A stretch of DNA of 64,000 bases from Methylobacterium gnaphalii (GTDB lineage: Bacteria; Pseudomonadota; Alphaproteobacteria; Rhizobiales; Beijerinckiaceae): NCBI RefSeq assembly GCF_007992215.1, contig NZ_BJZV01000004.1, forward strand, positions 248,001-312,000. Reading direction: 5' to 3'. Positions 10,967-17,551 of this stretch are shown here, one piece after another. The notes beneath the pieces were generated by a model. That model was given only the letters and a program-made list of their open reading frames with translations. It did not search any database and was not told the origin of the DNA. The translations under genes were made by a program, and so were the position numbers. How positions within the stretch are numbered: the stretch's first letter is position 1; every line of letters begins with the position of its first letter.

Positions 10967-11170
10967 GGTCGAACGACTCCCTTGTGCATCGGCCCGCTCG
11001 ACGTTTTCGCCGTAGCGCACCCTGAGGCCGATTGCGGCCTTCGACCGAGGCACGTCACGCGATACGGTCAAGATTGCGGCGGCGGCGGCGCGGGGCATGA
11101 CATTTCGCGCGCGACGGGCCATTTGAGGCGCAATCTGTTGCGCAAACACACCGAAGCCTTCGAGGATCTC

Positions 11171-11713
11171 ATGCCGAATGCCACCCAGATCGTCCGCAAG
11201 GCCGCCGTCCGGCCCGAGCAGGTCGTGGACACGGTCGTGCTCGATCACGCTGCGCGAAGCGTGGCGTCCGGCTCGCTAAGTGCCTCTGGCGGAACAGTAT
11301 TCGCGCTCACCCTGGCGAAGGCCACACAGGTCGAGGATGGCGACGCCTTCCGCCTCGACGACGGTCGCCTCGTCGCGGTGAAGGCCGCCGAGGAGGCGCT
11401 GCTCAAGGTGCGAGCCGACAAGATCGCCCGGCTCCTGCGGCTCGCCTGGCAGCTCGGCGGGAGCCACGTTCCGGCCGAGATCGATGCCGATGTGCTCTAT
11501 GTTCCGGCGAGCGCTGCCGAGCTGGTGCGCGGCTCGGGCTGCGCCGCGACGCCGGTCCAGCGCGCGTTCCGGCCGGAGAAAGAGGCGCATGATCACGGCA
11601 CCTGCGGCCACGATCACAGCCACGACCATGGCCATCATCGCGGCCATGCCCACGCTCACAGTGAACATGATGCGCATGATCACGCGCACCACCATCACCA
11701 CCACGATCACTGA
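11171..11713 (+). CDS. ureE: UreE urease accessory / nickel metallochaperone with His-rich tail
   Basis: A 180-residue protein. The N-terminal UreE domain (about 1-75) and C-terminal metal-binding domain (80-150, with GGSHVPAEID and YVPASAAELV) are followed by an extreme histidine tail (from about 142) with HDH, HGH and HHHHHH blocks that would bind nickel. UreE delivers nickel to the urease active site. No other urease gene is in the window, so it is an orphan here. It is followed 18 bases later by the dusA 5' stub, suggesting an ancestral ureE-dusA transcription unit. Confidence 0.88.
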   Translation: MPNATQIVRKAAVRPEQVVDTVVLDHAARSVASGSLSASGGTVFALTLAKATQVEDGDAFRLDDGRLVAVKAAEEALLKVRADKIARLLRLAWQLGGSHVPAEIDADVLYVPASAAELVRGSGCAATPVQRAFRPEKEAHDHGTCGHDHSHDHGHHRGHAHAHSEHDAHDHAHHHHHHDH

Positions 11714-11731
11714 GTCCCCGGCCGATCCGAG

Positions 11732-11800
11732 ATGTCCCTGACCGCGCGCGACCTGCGATTCTCCGTCGCCCCGATGATGGATGGAACCGACAGAGCGTAG
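11732..11800 (+). pseudogene. dusA: Truncated 5' end of dusA, cut by the mobile element
   Basis: ATG 11732 opens MSLTARDLRFSVAPMMDGTDRA and stops at 11798-11800. The stretch R-F-S-V-A-P-M-M-D matches R-L-S-V-A-P-M-M-D at the start of the intact dihydrouridine synthase beginning at 28583. From codon 17 onward the stub reads into element DNA. The host gene was therefore split here, and only the upstream 15-17 codons stayed next to ureE. Confidence 0.9.
11774..11791 (+). other. attL core
   Basis: ATGATGGA (11774-11781) then T G G A and ACCGAC (11786-11791). It matches the right core at 15 of 18 positions. Host dusA sequence lies to the left and element sequence to the right. Strand exchange most simply fits within the identical ATGATGGA. 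Confidence 0.8.
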
Positions 11801-11912
11801 TTTACAGAGCGAAATCGGCCGTACCGAATTCGCATGCTGTACGAAAATCGCACCAGTCGGTCCTGCAAATAGTTTCGGAAACAGGACGGCAGTCTCAAAA
11901 TCCGCATAAACG

Positions 11913-11943
11913 AAAGCCGCCCTAGTTGCCCGGGGCGGCTTTT
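11913..11943 (+). terminator. Terminator just inside the left end of the element
   Basis: AAAGCCGCCC (11913-11922) pairs with GGGCGGCTTT (11933-11942) and continues in T. It would stop host transcription from ureE/dusA entering the element. Confidence 0.7.
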
Positions 11944-12151
11944 CCGTTCAGTCTCGGTAGTGGAGCCTCAGAACCTCCCGCAACCGGGCCTGCCAGGGCT
12001 TGCGGTTGCATTCACAGAGCGACGGAAAATCCTGCCAGGGATCTGCCTTCGCATCAGCGCCGTGCCGAATTTAGCCATTCGGTGCGCCCGGTGAAACTAT
12101 GCCGGGAGTCCCGTCGCCATACAAGACCCCTAACGGGGGAAAGCGGCGGGG

Positions 12152-12263
12152 CGGTTCTCTGTGGCCGTTCTGAGCCTCCCGGCGCCAGTCCCGTTCGGCT
12201 GGTGTGAAGTCCCCAGATTTGGGGGCTTCCCGGTCCTCAGAAGCCGGCCCCTCACAGAGACCG
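12152..12263 (+). promoter_or_regulatory. Candidate structured RNA leader with a three-way junction
   Basis: Outer stem: TCTCTGTG (12156-12163) pairs perfectly with CACAGAGA (12253-12260), extended by CGG/CCG across a one-base bulge. It continues inwards with GCCG/CGGC and TTCTGAG (12168-12174)/CTCAGAA (12236-12242). CCGG (12179-12182)/CCGG (12230-12233) closes a junction from which two hairpins emerge: CGCCAG...CTGGTG (12183-12204, inner CC-GTTC-GG) and AAGTCCCC/GGGGGCTT (12207-12228, six-base loop). It ends four bases before ATG 12268 and hides the only purine-rich stretch upstream of that start. Role unknown. Confidence 0.5.
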
Positions 12264-12267
12264 AAAG

Positions 12268-12552
12268 ATGTCCCAGAACCCGATCTATGCTCAGGCTCCG
12301 GAAGGCCCGGGCGCAAATCTCACCCATCCCCATTTCGAGAGGCCCGGCCGGGATATCGAGCGCGGTTTCTACATAGCTCGCCGCGTCTCCTGGGTTCCGA
12401 ATTCAGGCTGGACCATCGTCATGGTCGACGACCCACAAGGCGATCTGCGTGTGTTCGAGCCCGGGGCCCCCAAGTCGGATCCGATAGGAAAGTGGGTTTT
12501 CGGCGTGCGGGTCTCCGGTTTCGAGCACCTTCCCGACTACTGCTCCCACTGA
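12268..12552 (+). CDS. Small protein of unknown function, first gene of the element
   Basis: 94 residues (MSQNPIYAQAPEGPGANLTH...), no signal or membrane segment, a mixed beta-rich profile with three tryptophans (GWTIVMVDDPQGDLRVFEPG). No family recognised. The start is only four bases after the structured leader at 12152-12263, and no free Shine-Dalgarno sequence is visible, so translation may depend on opening that fold. The frame shows better amino-acid composition than the overlapping frames on either strand. Confidence 0.6.
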   Translation: MSQNPIYAQAPEGPGANLTHPHFERPGRDIERGFYIARRVSWVPNSGWTIVMVDDPQGDLRVFEPGAPKSDPIGKWVFGVRVSGFEHLPDYCSH

Positions 12553-12658
12553 TCAACCGCGCGGTCGCCTGTTGATGGGTGGCCGCGCGCCCGCAAGCGC
12601 CAGACAAATTTAATTCGATGAGGTATCGTTCTCTCGCAATTGTTTTTGAGGCAAGCCG

Positions 12659-12976
12659 ATGAGGTCCGGAGCGAAAGTCCAGCACACGAAGGGCCATACC
12701 CACGGCCGCAACCGCCACCGCATGGTGGTGACCGGCTCACTCCTCGGCGACGCACCGCGCATCGAGCTCAGGATCGTCGCCAAGGGACTGACAGATAGAT
12801 GGATCGACATGAGTCCTGCGCAGGCTCGCGAAGCCGTGCGGCTGATCTCTGATGCCATCGCCCAAACTGAGAACCCGTCGAGCCACGACTCGCACCCTTC
12901 AACAGAGGCCGGCGCTCGTGGTGCGCCCGGCGAGGCCTCGACAGATGACCGATCGGAAGAGCCGCTCCACGCCTGA
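12659..12976 (+). CDS. Small element-encoded protein of unknown function
   Basis: 105 residues starting MRSGAKVQHTKGHTHGRNRH, a basic histidine-rich N-terminus, then a compact alpha/beta region (RIELRIVAKGLTDRWIDMSPAQAREAVRLISDAI) and a disordered acidic tail. GAGG about nine bases before the ATG is a usable ribosome-binding site. Its 3' end overlaps the next gene by 32 bases in a different frame. Looks like a small early phage protein. No function assigned. Confidence 0.55.
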   Translation: MRSGAKVQHTKGHTHGRNRHRMVVTGSLLGDAPRIELRIVAKGLTDRWIDMSPAQAREAVRLISDAIAQTENPSSHDSHPSTEAGARGAPGEASTDDRSEEPLHA

Positions 12977-13757
12977 GGATGGGCGATCATTCAGCTCGTG
13001 GAAGTTTGACATAATCAACGCCAGCAACGCCGACGCCGATCTCAAGCCGGCGCCGCTTCGTTTCTTTATGCGCGTCCTCAGAGCGATGGACGAAAGCAAA
13101 TGGGATCGTGAGGCAGGCACTTGCGAGGCTCGAATTTCCGACGAGGCGATTGCGGACGACGTGCCGGGCTGCACCAATCGCCACACAATTCAGGATCATC
13201 GAAACGCGGTAGCCACGGCCGCTTGGTTCACCTTCGTGCCCGGAAGTGGGCGCACGCCCACGATTTATCTAATTTCCGATCGGAAGGTGAATTCGATCTT
13301 CGATGATTTAGACATCAAGGGCGAAGCTCGAAGGGAGCGACGCCGCGCGGAACTGGAGCGATTTCGAGACGGGGGCAAACGCAGCCAACCTAAGAAATCG
13401 AGACGGGGGCAAACGCAGCCAGAAAAGGCGATTGAGACGGGGGCAAACGCAGCCACGTCTGGTCAAGATACCCCCCGTGTTCACCTTAGAACATCACCTT
13501 ACGGGCTATCTCTATCGAAGCAGGATGAGACTCAGGACGCACACACTCATGCCTGTCGCACTCCGAACTGTTGGCAGCCTGCAACGGTGATCGATCGCAA
13601 ACTCGGTGAGCGATGGTGCGACGAGTGCGCTGAAGCTGCGATAATCCTCGATCCAGTGCCAATTCCAGCGCGTGAATTAGCCTCCAGCGAATTAGCCGAC
13701 CCGGAATTAATCGGAGATCCGGGATCCGATTACCGGGCTCGCTCTCGTGGCGAATAG
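12945..13757 (+). CDS. Putative replication initiator / DNA-binding protein with in-gene iterons
   Basis: 270 residues from ATG 12945. The N-terminal 110 residues (SSWKFDIINASNADADLKPAP...) look like a winged-helix domain of the kind found in phage replication proteins. A low-complexity basic linker follows (about 125-185), and then a small zinc-ribbon-like module CRTPNC...WCDEC near 202-227. The linker is encoded by three copies of a 22-bp DNA repeat read in three different frames, so the repeat is conserved as DNA, recalling the origin inside lambda O. The replication role is inference. A transcription factor is the alternative. Confidence 0.55.
   Translation: MTDRKSRSTPEDGRSFSSWKFDIINASNADADLKPAPLRFFMRVLRAMDESKWDREAGTCEARISDEAIADDVPGCTNRHTIQDHRNAVATAAWFTFVPGSGRTPTIYLISDRKVNSIFDDLDIKGEARRERRRAELERFRDGGKRSQPKKSRRGQTQPEKAIETGANAATSGQDTPRVHLRTSPYGLSLSKQDETQDAHTHACRTPNCWQPATVIDRKLGERWCDECAEAAIILDPVPIPARELASSELADPELIGDPGSDYRARSRGE
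13366..13455 (+). repeat. Three iterons, 22 bp each, 34-bp period
   Basis: Identical 22-base copies beginning GAGACGGGGGCAAACGC start at 13366, 13400 and 13434. The period is exactly 34 bases (about 3.2 helical turns), which shifts the reading frame each time: the copies translate as RDGGKRSQ, RRGQTQPE and ETGANAAT. This shows selection on DNA and not protein, as expected for initiator-binding sites. Less GC-rich sequence follows on the right. Confidence 0.85.
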
Positions 13758-14067
13758 GAATTCCGTAATTCGATCGGCCCGGCGCAATCCGGCTTATCTG
13801 TCGAGCGGTGAGGTGGCAGCCTCGTTAAAGCTGCCTTCTCACGTCCTGGCCTATTGGCGAACCAAATTCCCGCTCATCCGACCGCTGGTCGACGCAAGCG
13901 GCCGATATCGCTACGCCACCAACGACCTCTATTTGATCCGAGGGATTCAGCACCTCGTTTACGTCGAGCTCTATTCGATCCGAGGGGCGCAGCGGATCCT
14001 TCGCCTGCGCGGCGTCGAGTTCGTGCGAGCAATTGGCCGTGGCGAGGCAAGCGCGGTTTCGGGCTGA
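13747..14067 (+). CDS. MerR-like helix-turn-helix regulator
   Basis: 106 residues from a GTG start that overlaps the previous stop by 11 bases. The segment YLSSGEVAASLKLPSHVLAYWRTKFPLIRPLVDASGRYRYATNDLYLIRGIQHLVY (about 17-72) is a MerR-type winged helix-turn-helix with the usual R-Y-Y-like wing and continues into a short helix (YSIRGAQRILR). It is close to the MerR-like protein found beside IHF genes in rhizobia, but much shorter. It lacks an effector domain. It is a candidate for the element's main regulator, as no CI-type repressor was recognised. Confidence 0.75.
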   Translation: MANRNSVIRSARRNPAYLSSGEVAASLKLPSHVLAYWRTKFPLIRPLVDASGRYRYATNDLYLIRGIQHLVYVELYSIRGAQRILRLRGVEFVRAIGRGEASAVSG

Positions 14068-14576
14068 ACCAGCGATACGCACTCAGGGCCACTGAGAAGC
14101 CCATTGGCAGCTTAGCGCTACCTCGCCGCTCAGAACGGCGCGAACGGCCTAGAATCGAAACGTCGCGCGCTGTAATTGCTATCCAGAATTGAAGCTGTGT
14201 GCGCACGGGTTTGAGAGATGCGGCGAGGCATCGGGCCGAATGCCCTCCAGCCGGGCAATTAGACCGCAGCGCTAATTCATCCCGCTCGTGCTAAGACCGA
14301 ATTACGCGAGAGCCATCAGGCCCGCGACGGATTTGCGCACTTCGAGTGCTTTTCCCGAACCGTTAAAAGGTCATGCGACCCGAATCCTAGATAAAGGATT
14401 GCACGAGAACGCGTTTCTCGAATTGCGGGCGGCGGCAATATCGGCGCTTATGTCTCCACGCCGGGAGCTGCGCCTAGAGGCCTTCCGGCCCTGACAGCCT
14501 GACAACGAAGACCGCAACGCCGCTCGGATCTCCGCGCGGTGCTTTCGCACGTCCGTATCTGATCGGAGCCTCCGAA
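14068..14576. other. Stretch without a convincing gene
   Basis: 509 bases. It holds a 24-base motif (14088-14111, starting GCCACTGAGAAGCCCATTGG) similar to one in the integrase promoter, and a small palindrome CGAGAA-CGCGT-TTCTCG (14404-14420). A 68-codon GTG-started frame (14288-14494) has no good ribosome-binding site or recognisable composition and is not called. Confidence 0.4.
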
Positions 14577-14780
14577 ATGCAGATCCCCGCCCAGCGGCCG
14601 CAAGCAGCGCCGCCTTCGAAACTCGCTGTGATCATCTGCGAATTGGCAGAGCGCGGCATCGAGACGACCCCGCTGGCCATTATCGCCCGTGCAACCGACC
14701 TCGGCCTGCCGGAGCATGAGATAGACGCCATGTGCGTCAAGCTCGCCTCTAGCGGCGCGCAAATGCCGGCGAACGCGTGA
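14577..14780 (+). CDS. Small element-encoded protein, unknown
   Basis: 67 residues (MQIPAQRPQAAPPSKLAVIICELAERGIETTPLAIIARATDLGLPEHEID...). The helical pattern suggests a small helix-turn-helix-like or helical bundle protein. GGAG lies about nine bases before the ATG. Its TGA overlaps the ATG of the next gene (TGATG), so the two are translationally coupled. Confidence 0.6.
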   Translation: MQIPAQRPQAAPPSKLAVIICELAERGIETTPLAIIARATDLGLPEHEIDAMCVKLASSGAQMPANA

Positions 14781-15097
14781 TGGCGGATGGTCAGCCAATT
14801 CCGGTGCGCGTGCTCGGACTGCGGATCGCCAAGCGTGCGCTCAATGGCAATTCCGATAGCGGCCTGGTCTGCACCTTCGATATCGCGGTTCCGGGCTTCA
14901 CGTTGTTCGCCGCTGGTCTCTATCGGCGGCGAGACGGGAAGATGATGGTCGTCCCGCCGAGGTCTGAGCGCCACGACGGCATCGCCACCGGAATGCGAAT
15001 TGATAGCGAGCCGCTTCGCGATGCGATGCTGAATGCTGCCCGCGAAGCTGCCCGCGCGTTTGGTGCGAGCGTGGATCCGGTCCCGGCCGAAGCCTGA
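14780..15097 (+). CDS. Element-encoded protein, possibly SpoVG-like fold
   Basis: 105 residues starting MADGQPIPVRVLGLRIAK. The succession VRVLGLRIAKRALNGNSDSGLVCTFDIAVPG, LYRRRDGKMMVVPP and a C-terminal helix (LRDAMLNAAREAARAF) resembles the SpoVG-like layout often seen in alphaproteobacterial phage early regions. That is a tentative match. Coupled to the upstream gene by TGATG. Confidence 0.55.
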   Translation: MADGQPIPVRVLGLRIAKRALNGNSDSGLVCTFDIAVPGFTLFAAGLYRRRDGKMMVVPPRSERHDGIATGMRIDSEPLRDAMLNAAREAARAFGASVDPVPAEA

Positions 15098-15100
15098 TCC

Positions 15101-15406
15101 ATGGCCCGGCCGAATGCACGAGCGCGAGGATATAGCTCGGCGTGGGATAAGGCGCGCGCCGGCTTCCTGCGCTCTCATCCGAACTGCGCACGTTGCCCCG
15201 CGCCCGCCAGCGTCGTGCACCATCGCCGGCCGCATCGCGGAAACCAGGTGTTGTTCTGGGATCGCACGAATTGGGAGGCGTTATGCAAGCCCTGTCACGA
15301 TGGGCCTGCGCAGCGTGAGGAACAGCGCGGCTATTTCGAACGCCTCGGACTGGACGGGCTGCCGAACGATCCCCGTCACCCCTTTAACCGACCGGATGCG
15401 GACTGA
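15101..15406 (+). CDS. HNH endonuclease of the packaging module
   Basis: 101 residues. The HNH core is visible: CARCPAPASVVHHRRPHRG with the catalytic-type histidines, an N-bearing middle (FWDRTNWEALC) and the closing CKPCHDG, so four cysteines form the zinc site. The small HNH proteins next to terminase genes in HK97-like phages assist terminase cleavage of cos DNA. The start (MARPNARARGYSSAWDKAR) fits that family. It is three bases after the previous stop and upstream of the terminase. Confidence 0.85.
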   Translation: MARPNARARGYSSAWDKARAGFLRSHPNCARCPAPASVVHHRRPHRGNQVLFWDRTNWEALCKPCHDGPAQREEQRGYFERLGLDGLPNDPRHPFNRPDAD

Positions 15407-15676
15407 TGACCGTCGTCGCGCAGGCCAATGGGGCGGGGCGGGTCGAGAGTCGTCGCCTAAGGAGCGGGGACCGGTATGGATCCCTTTCCGCTGAATTAGT
15501 TTCGGTGCGCGACGCACGCAGCAGCCCCTTGCCGTCCGTGCCGGCGATGGATAAAAGGCGCGCCCTCAGCTTCGGGGGTGTCATCGGGTTCGATCCCATT
15601 CGTCTGGCCTATCCTTGCCGTCCTTCTCTGTACGTTCGTTGGCTATTTCGCCAACTCGCCGAAAAAGGAGCTCAGC
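15407..15676. other. Interval between HNH gene and membrane-protein cassette, possible cos region
   Basis: 270 bases lacking a persuasive gene. G-rich stretches (ggggcggggcggg, gcggggaccgg) follow the HNH gene, the position where cos or pac sites lie in related phages. A tRNA T-arm look-alike at about 15588-15599 has no tRNA body. The packaging-site suggestion is positional inference. Confidence 0.3.
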
Positions 15677-15841
15677 ATGGAAAATTCTAAGACTAAGTTG
15701 TCGAAGGAGAAGGTTAAGATGAAGATGGCAGGCATTGTAAGTATCGTTCGGAATAGCTGGAGCGCGTTGCTCCTCACAATCTGGGCGGTAGGGACAAGCT
15801 GGACGAGTGGTCTCGTGCCCTTCACCCATAGGGCCGCGTAG
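15677..15841 (+). CDS. 54-residue single-span membrane protein (moron-like cassette)
   Basis: The ATG at 15677 has an excellent ribosome-binding site, AAGGAG, at eight bases spacing. The product is a lysine-rich N-terminus (MENSKTKLSKEKVKMKMAG) and one hydrophobic span (SWSALLLTIWAVGTSWTSGL). The coding sequence is markedly less GC-rich than its neighbours, and the stop codon lies inside a strong terminator. A longer frame from GTG 15578 would add another hydrophobic segment but lacks a ribosome-binding site. Could be a lysis/holin-like, exclusion or other accessory protein. Confidence 0.5.
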   Translation: MENSKTKLSKEKVKMKMAGIVSIVRNSWSALLLTIWAVGTSWTSGLVPFTHRAA

Positions 15842-15867
15842 TAGGCTTAGCCTCCGCGGCCCTTTTT
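15830..15867 (+). terminator. Strong intrinsic terminator upstream of the terminase gene
   Basis: AGGGCCGCG (15830-15838) pairs with CGCGGCCCT (15855-15863) with an internal AGGC-TTA-GCCT mini-stem in the loop, followed by TTTTT. It separates the early/packaging-nuclease transcript from the structural genes. Confidence 0.85.
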
Positions 15868-15889
15868 AATTTATCAATCCGCTTCCCCA

Positions 15890-17551
15890 ATGGGGCTGCG
15901 TGGACCCGGCGCTCGCCGCATGCGCGAGGCCAAAGAGGCTTTAGGCGCGCGCAGCCGACGACTGCCCTGGTGCAAGGCTAGGCTAACACGCGCCGAGCGC
16001 GTCATCGCTTTCCTGCAATGGCTGCCGATCACGAAAGGACCTCTCGCTGGGAAGCGAATGCGCCTCCTGCCGTTCCAGGTCGAGTTCGTTGACGAGATTT
16101 ACGGCGACCTTGACGCGAAGGGCCTCCGCCGACGCCGCATCGGGATCCAATCGTGCCCAAAAGGCCAAGGCAAAAGCGGCTTGGTCGCCGGTTTGGTGCT
16201 CTGTCACCTGCTCGGACCTGAGAGCGAAGCCCGCGGCGAGGTGTATTCTGCGGCGATCGATCGAGGGCAAGCGGCGCTGATCTACGCCGAATGCGAGGCA
16301 ATCATCGAGCAGGTGCCGGAATTTGCTGTACGGGCGAACTGCCAGCGGTTTGTAAAGCGGATCGAGGTGCAGCAGGGGCAAGGCCGAGGATCGGTCTACG
16401 AGGCCTTGAGCGCCGACGCCCGGCGCGCGCACGGACTCGCCCCATCCCTCTGGATTTACGACGAGCTCGCACAGGCGAAAGACCGCGTGCTGCTAGACAA
16501 CCTCATAAATGGATTGGGCAAACGCAAGGAAGGGCTCGGTCTCTGCATCAGCACCCAGGCGCCGGCCGACGATCATCCCCTCTCGCAAATGATCGACGAC
16601 GGCCTTCGGGGAGATGACCGGAGCATCTTCGTTCAACTGCTCGCTGCTCCGCCCGACGCGGACCCGTTTGCCGAGGCGACTTGGTTCGCCTGCAACCCGG
16701 CGCTCGGCAAATATCTGAGCCTCGAAGAAATGCGGCAGGCGGCATTCCGGGCCCGGCGCATGCCCGCGTTCGAGCCCTCATTCCGAAATCTTCGACTGAA
16801 CCAGCGTGTCGACGCCAACGAGGAGGCGCGAGTCGTGACGCTAGGGACGTGGCGCCGGGGAAACGTCGATGTCGACCGCGCGGCGCTCGCCGGCCGCCGG
16901 TGCTTCGGAGCGCTCGACCTTTCCGGCAAGCACGACCTGACAGCCTTGGTCCTCGTCTTCCCATCCGACGACGAGCCGGCGACTTTCGCAGCCTTGCCGT
17001 TCTTTTGGACCCCGCAGGACCAGCTCGGGGGCAGACGCCCGGCCGAGCAGGAGCGGTTCCGACAGTGGATCGACGCCGGCATGATGGCGGCCGTTCCAGG
17101 CCCTACGATTCGATACGGCTTCGTTGCCGCTGAGATTGCTCGCCTCTCGCGTGAATTCGAGATTCAGGTGATCGGCTTCGACCGGTGGCGGATCGACGAC
17201 TTTCGCCAGGATCTCGCGGACATTGACGCCGATTTCCCGGTGCCGCTTGAGCCGTTCGGCCAAGGCTTTGCGAGCATGTCGCCCGCGATCGAGTGGTTCG
17301 CGGAACTCGCGTTGACGGGCCGCATCCACCACGGCGGCCATCCCGTGCTCACCGCGTCCGTCGTCAACGCCATCACGGTCTCGGACCCGGCCGGAAATAC
17401 CAAGCTCGACAAAGAGAAATCGAACGGCCGCGGCCCGGTGCGCATCGACGGCGCGGTGGCCTTAGTCATGGCACTGGCGATGGCAAAGCGATTCCAGGCC
17501 ACCCCGCCGCCCGACGTCAGCGGCTTCCTCGAAAACATGGTCTGGGCCTGA
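15890..17551 (+). CDS. Phage terminase large subunit
   Basis: 553 residues. The ATPase half has the Walker A-type loop SCPKGQGKS (88-96) and Walker B LWIYDEL (187-193, D191/E192). The nuclease half has FGALDLSGKHDLTALVLV (D343), VIGFDRWRIDDF and a late RIDGAVALVMALAMA. These motifs mark the YmfN/Terminase_1 group that cuts and pumps DNA into proheads. No separate small-terminase gene is recognisable between the HNH gene and this one. Its stop overlaps the portal start by one base (TGATG). Confidence 0.93.
   Translation: MGLRGPGARRMREAKEALGARSRRLPWCKARLTRAERVIAFLQWLPITKGPLAGKRMRLLPFQVEFVDEIYGDLDAKGLRRRRIGIQSCPKGQGKSGLVAGLVLCHLLGPESEARGEVYSAAIDRGQAALIYAECEAIIEQVPEFAVRANCQRFVKRIEVQQGQGRGSVYEALSADARRAHGLAPSLWIYDELAQAKDRVLLDNLINGLGKRKEGLGLCISTQAPADDHPLSQMIDDGLRGDDRSIFVQLLAAPPDADPFAEATWFACNPALGKYLSLEEMRQAAFRARRMPAFEPSFRNLRLNQRVDANEEARVVTLGTWRRGNVDVDRAALAGRRCFGALDLSGKHDLTALVLVFPSDDEPATFAALPFFWTPQDQLGGRRPAEQERFRQWIDAGMMAAVPGPTIRYGFVAAEIARLSREFEIQVIGFDRWRIDDFRQDLADIDADFPVPLEPFGQGFASMSPAIEWFAELALTGRIHHGGHPVLTASVVNAITVSDPAGNTKLDKEKSNGRGPVRIDGAVALVMALAMAKRFQATPPPDVSGFLENMVWA

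Larger units (their letters stand above)
11801..12267. other. Non-coding, hairpin-dense stretch at the left end of the element
   Basis: No convincing gene. After the terminator the following can form: CCGCAA/TTGCGG (11978-12005), CGTGCCGAA/TTCGGTGCG with two wobbles (12061-12086), CCCGG/CCGGG (12087-12106), CCCC-TAAC-GGGG (12127-12138), then the large fold at 12152-12263. A 10-base direct repeat CCTGCCAGGG occurs at 11989 and 12031. This density suggests a functional RNA, an origin or a protein-binding region. Confidence 0.5.

Noticed and set aside
13366..13455. Three repeats considered as a CRISPR array
   Set aside because: Spacers are only 12 bases, the repeats lie inside a gene, and no cas genes are present.
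14288..14494. 68-codon frame MLRPNYARAIRPATD... as a gene
   Set aside because: GTG start without ribosome-binding site, no composition or structure typical of a protein.
15588..15599. GGGTTCGATCCC resembling a tRNA T-arm
   Set aside because: The remaining stem pairs mismatch and there is no acceptor, D-arm or anticodon arm upstream.
15406..15690. 94-codon frame overlapping the HNH stop as a small terminase
   Set aside because: No helix-turn-helix or small-terminase features; it overlaps the better-supported gene at 15677, which has a strong ribosome-binding site.
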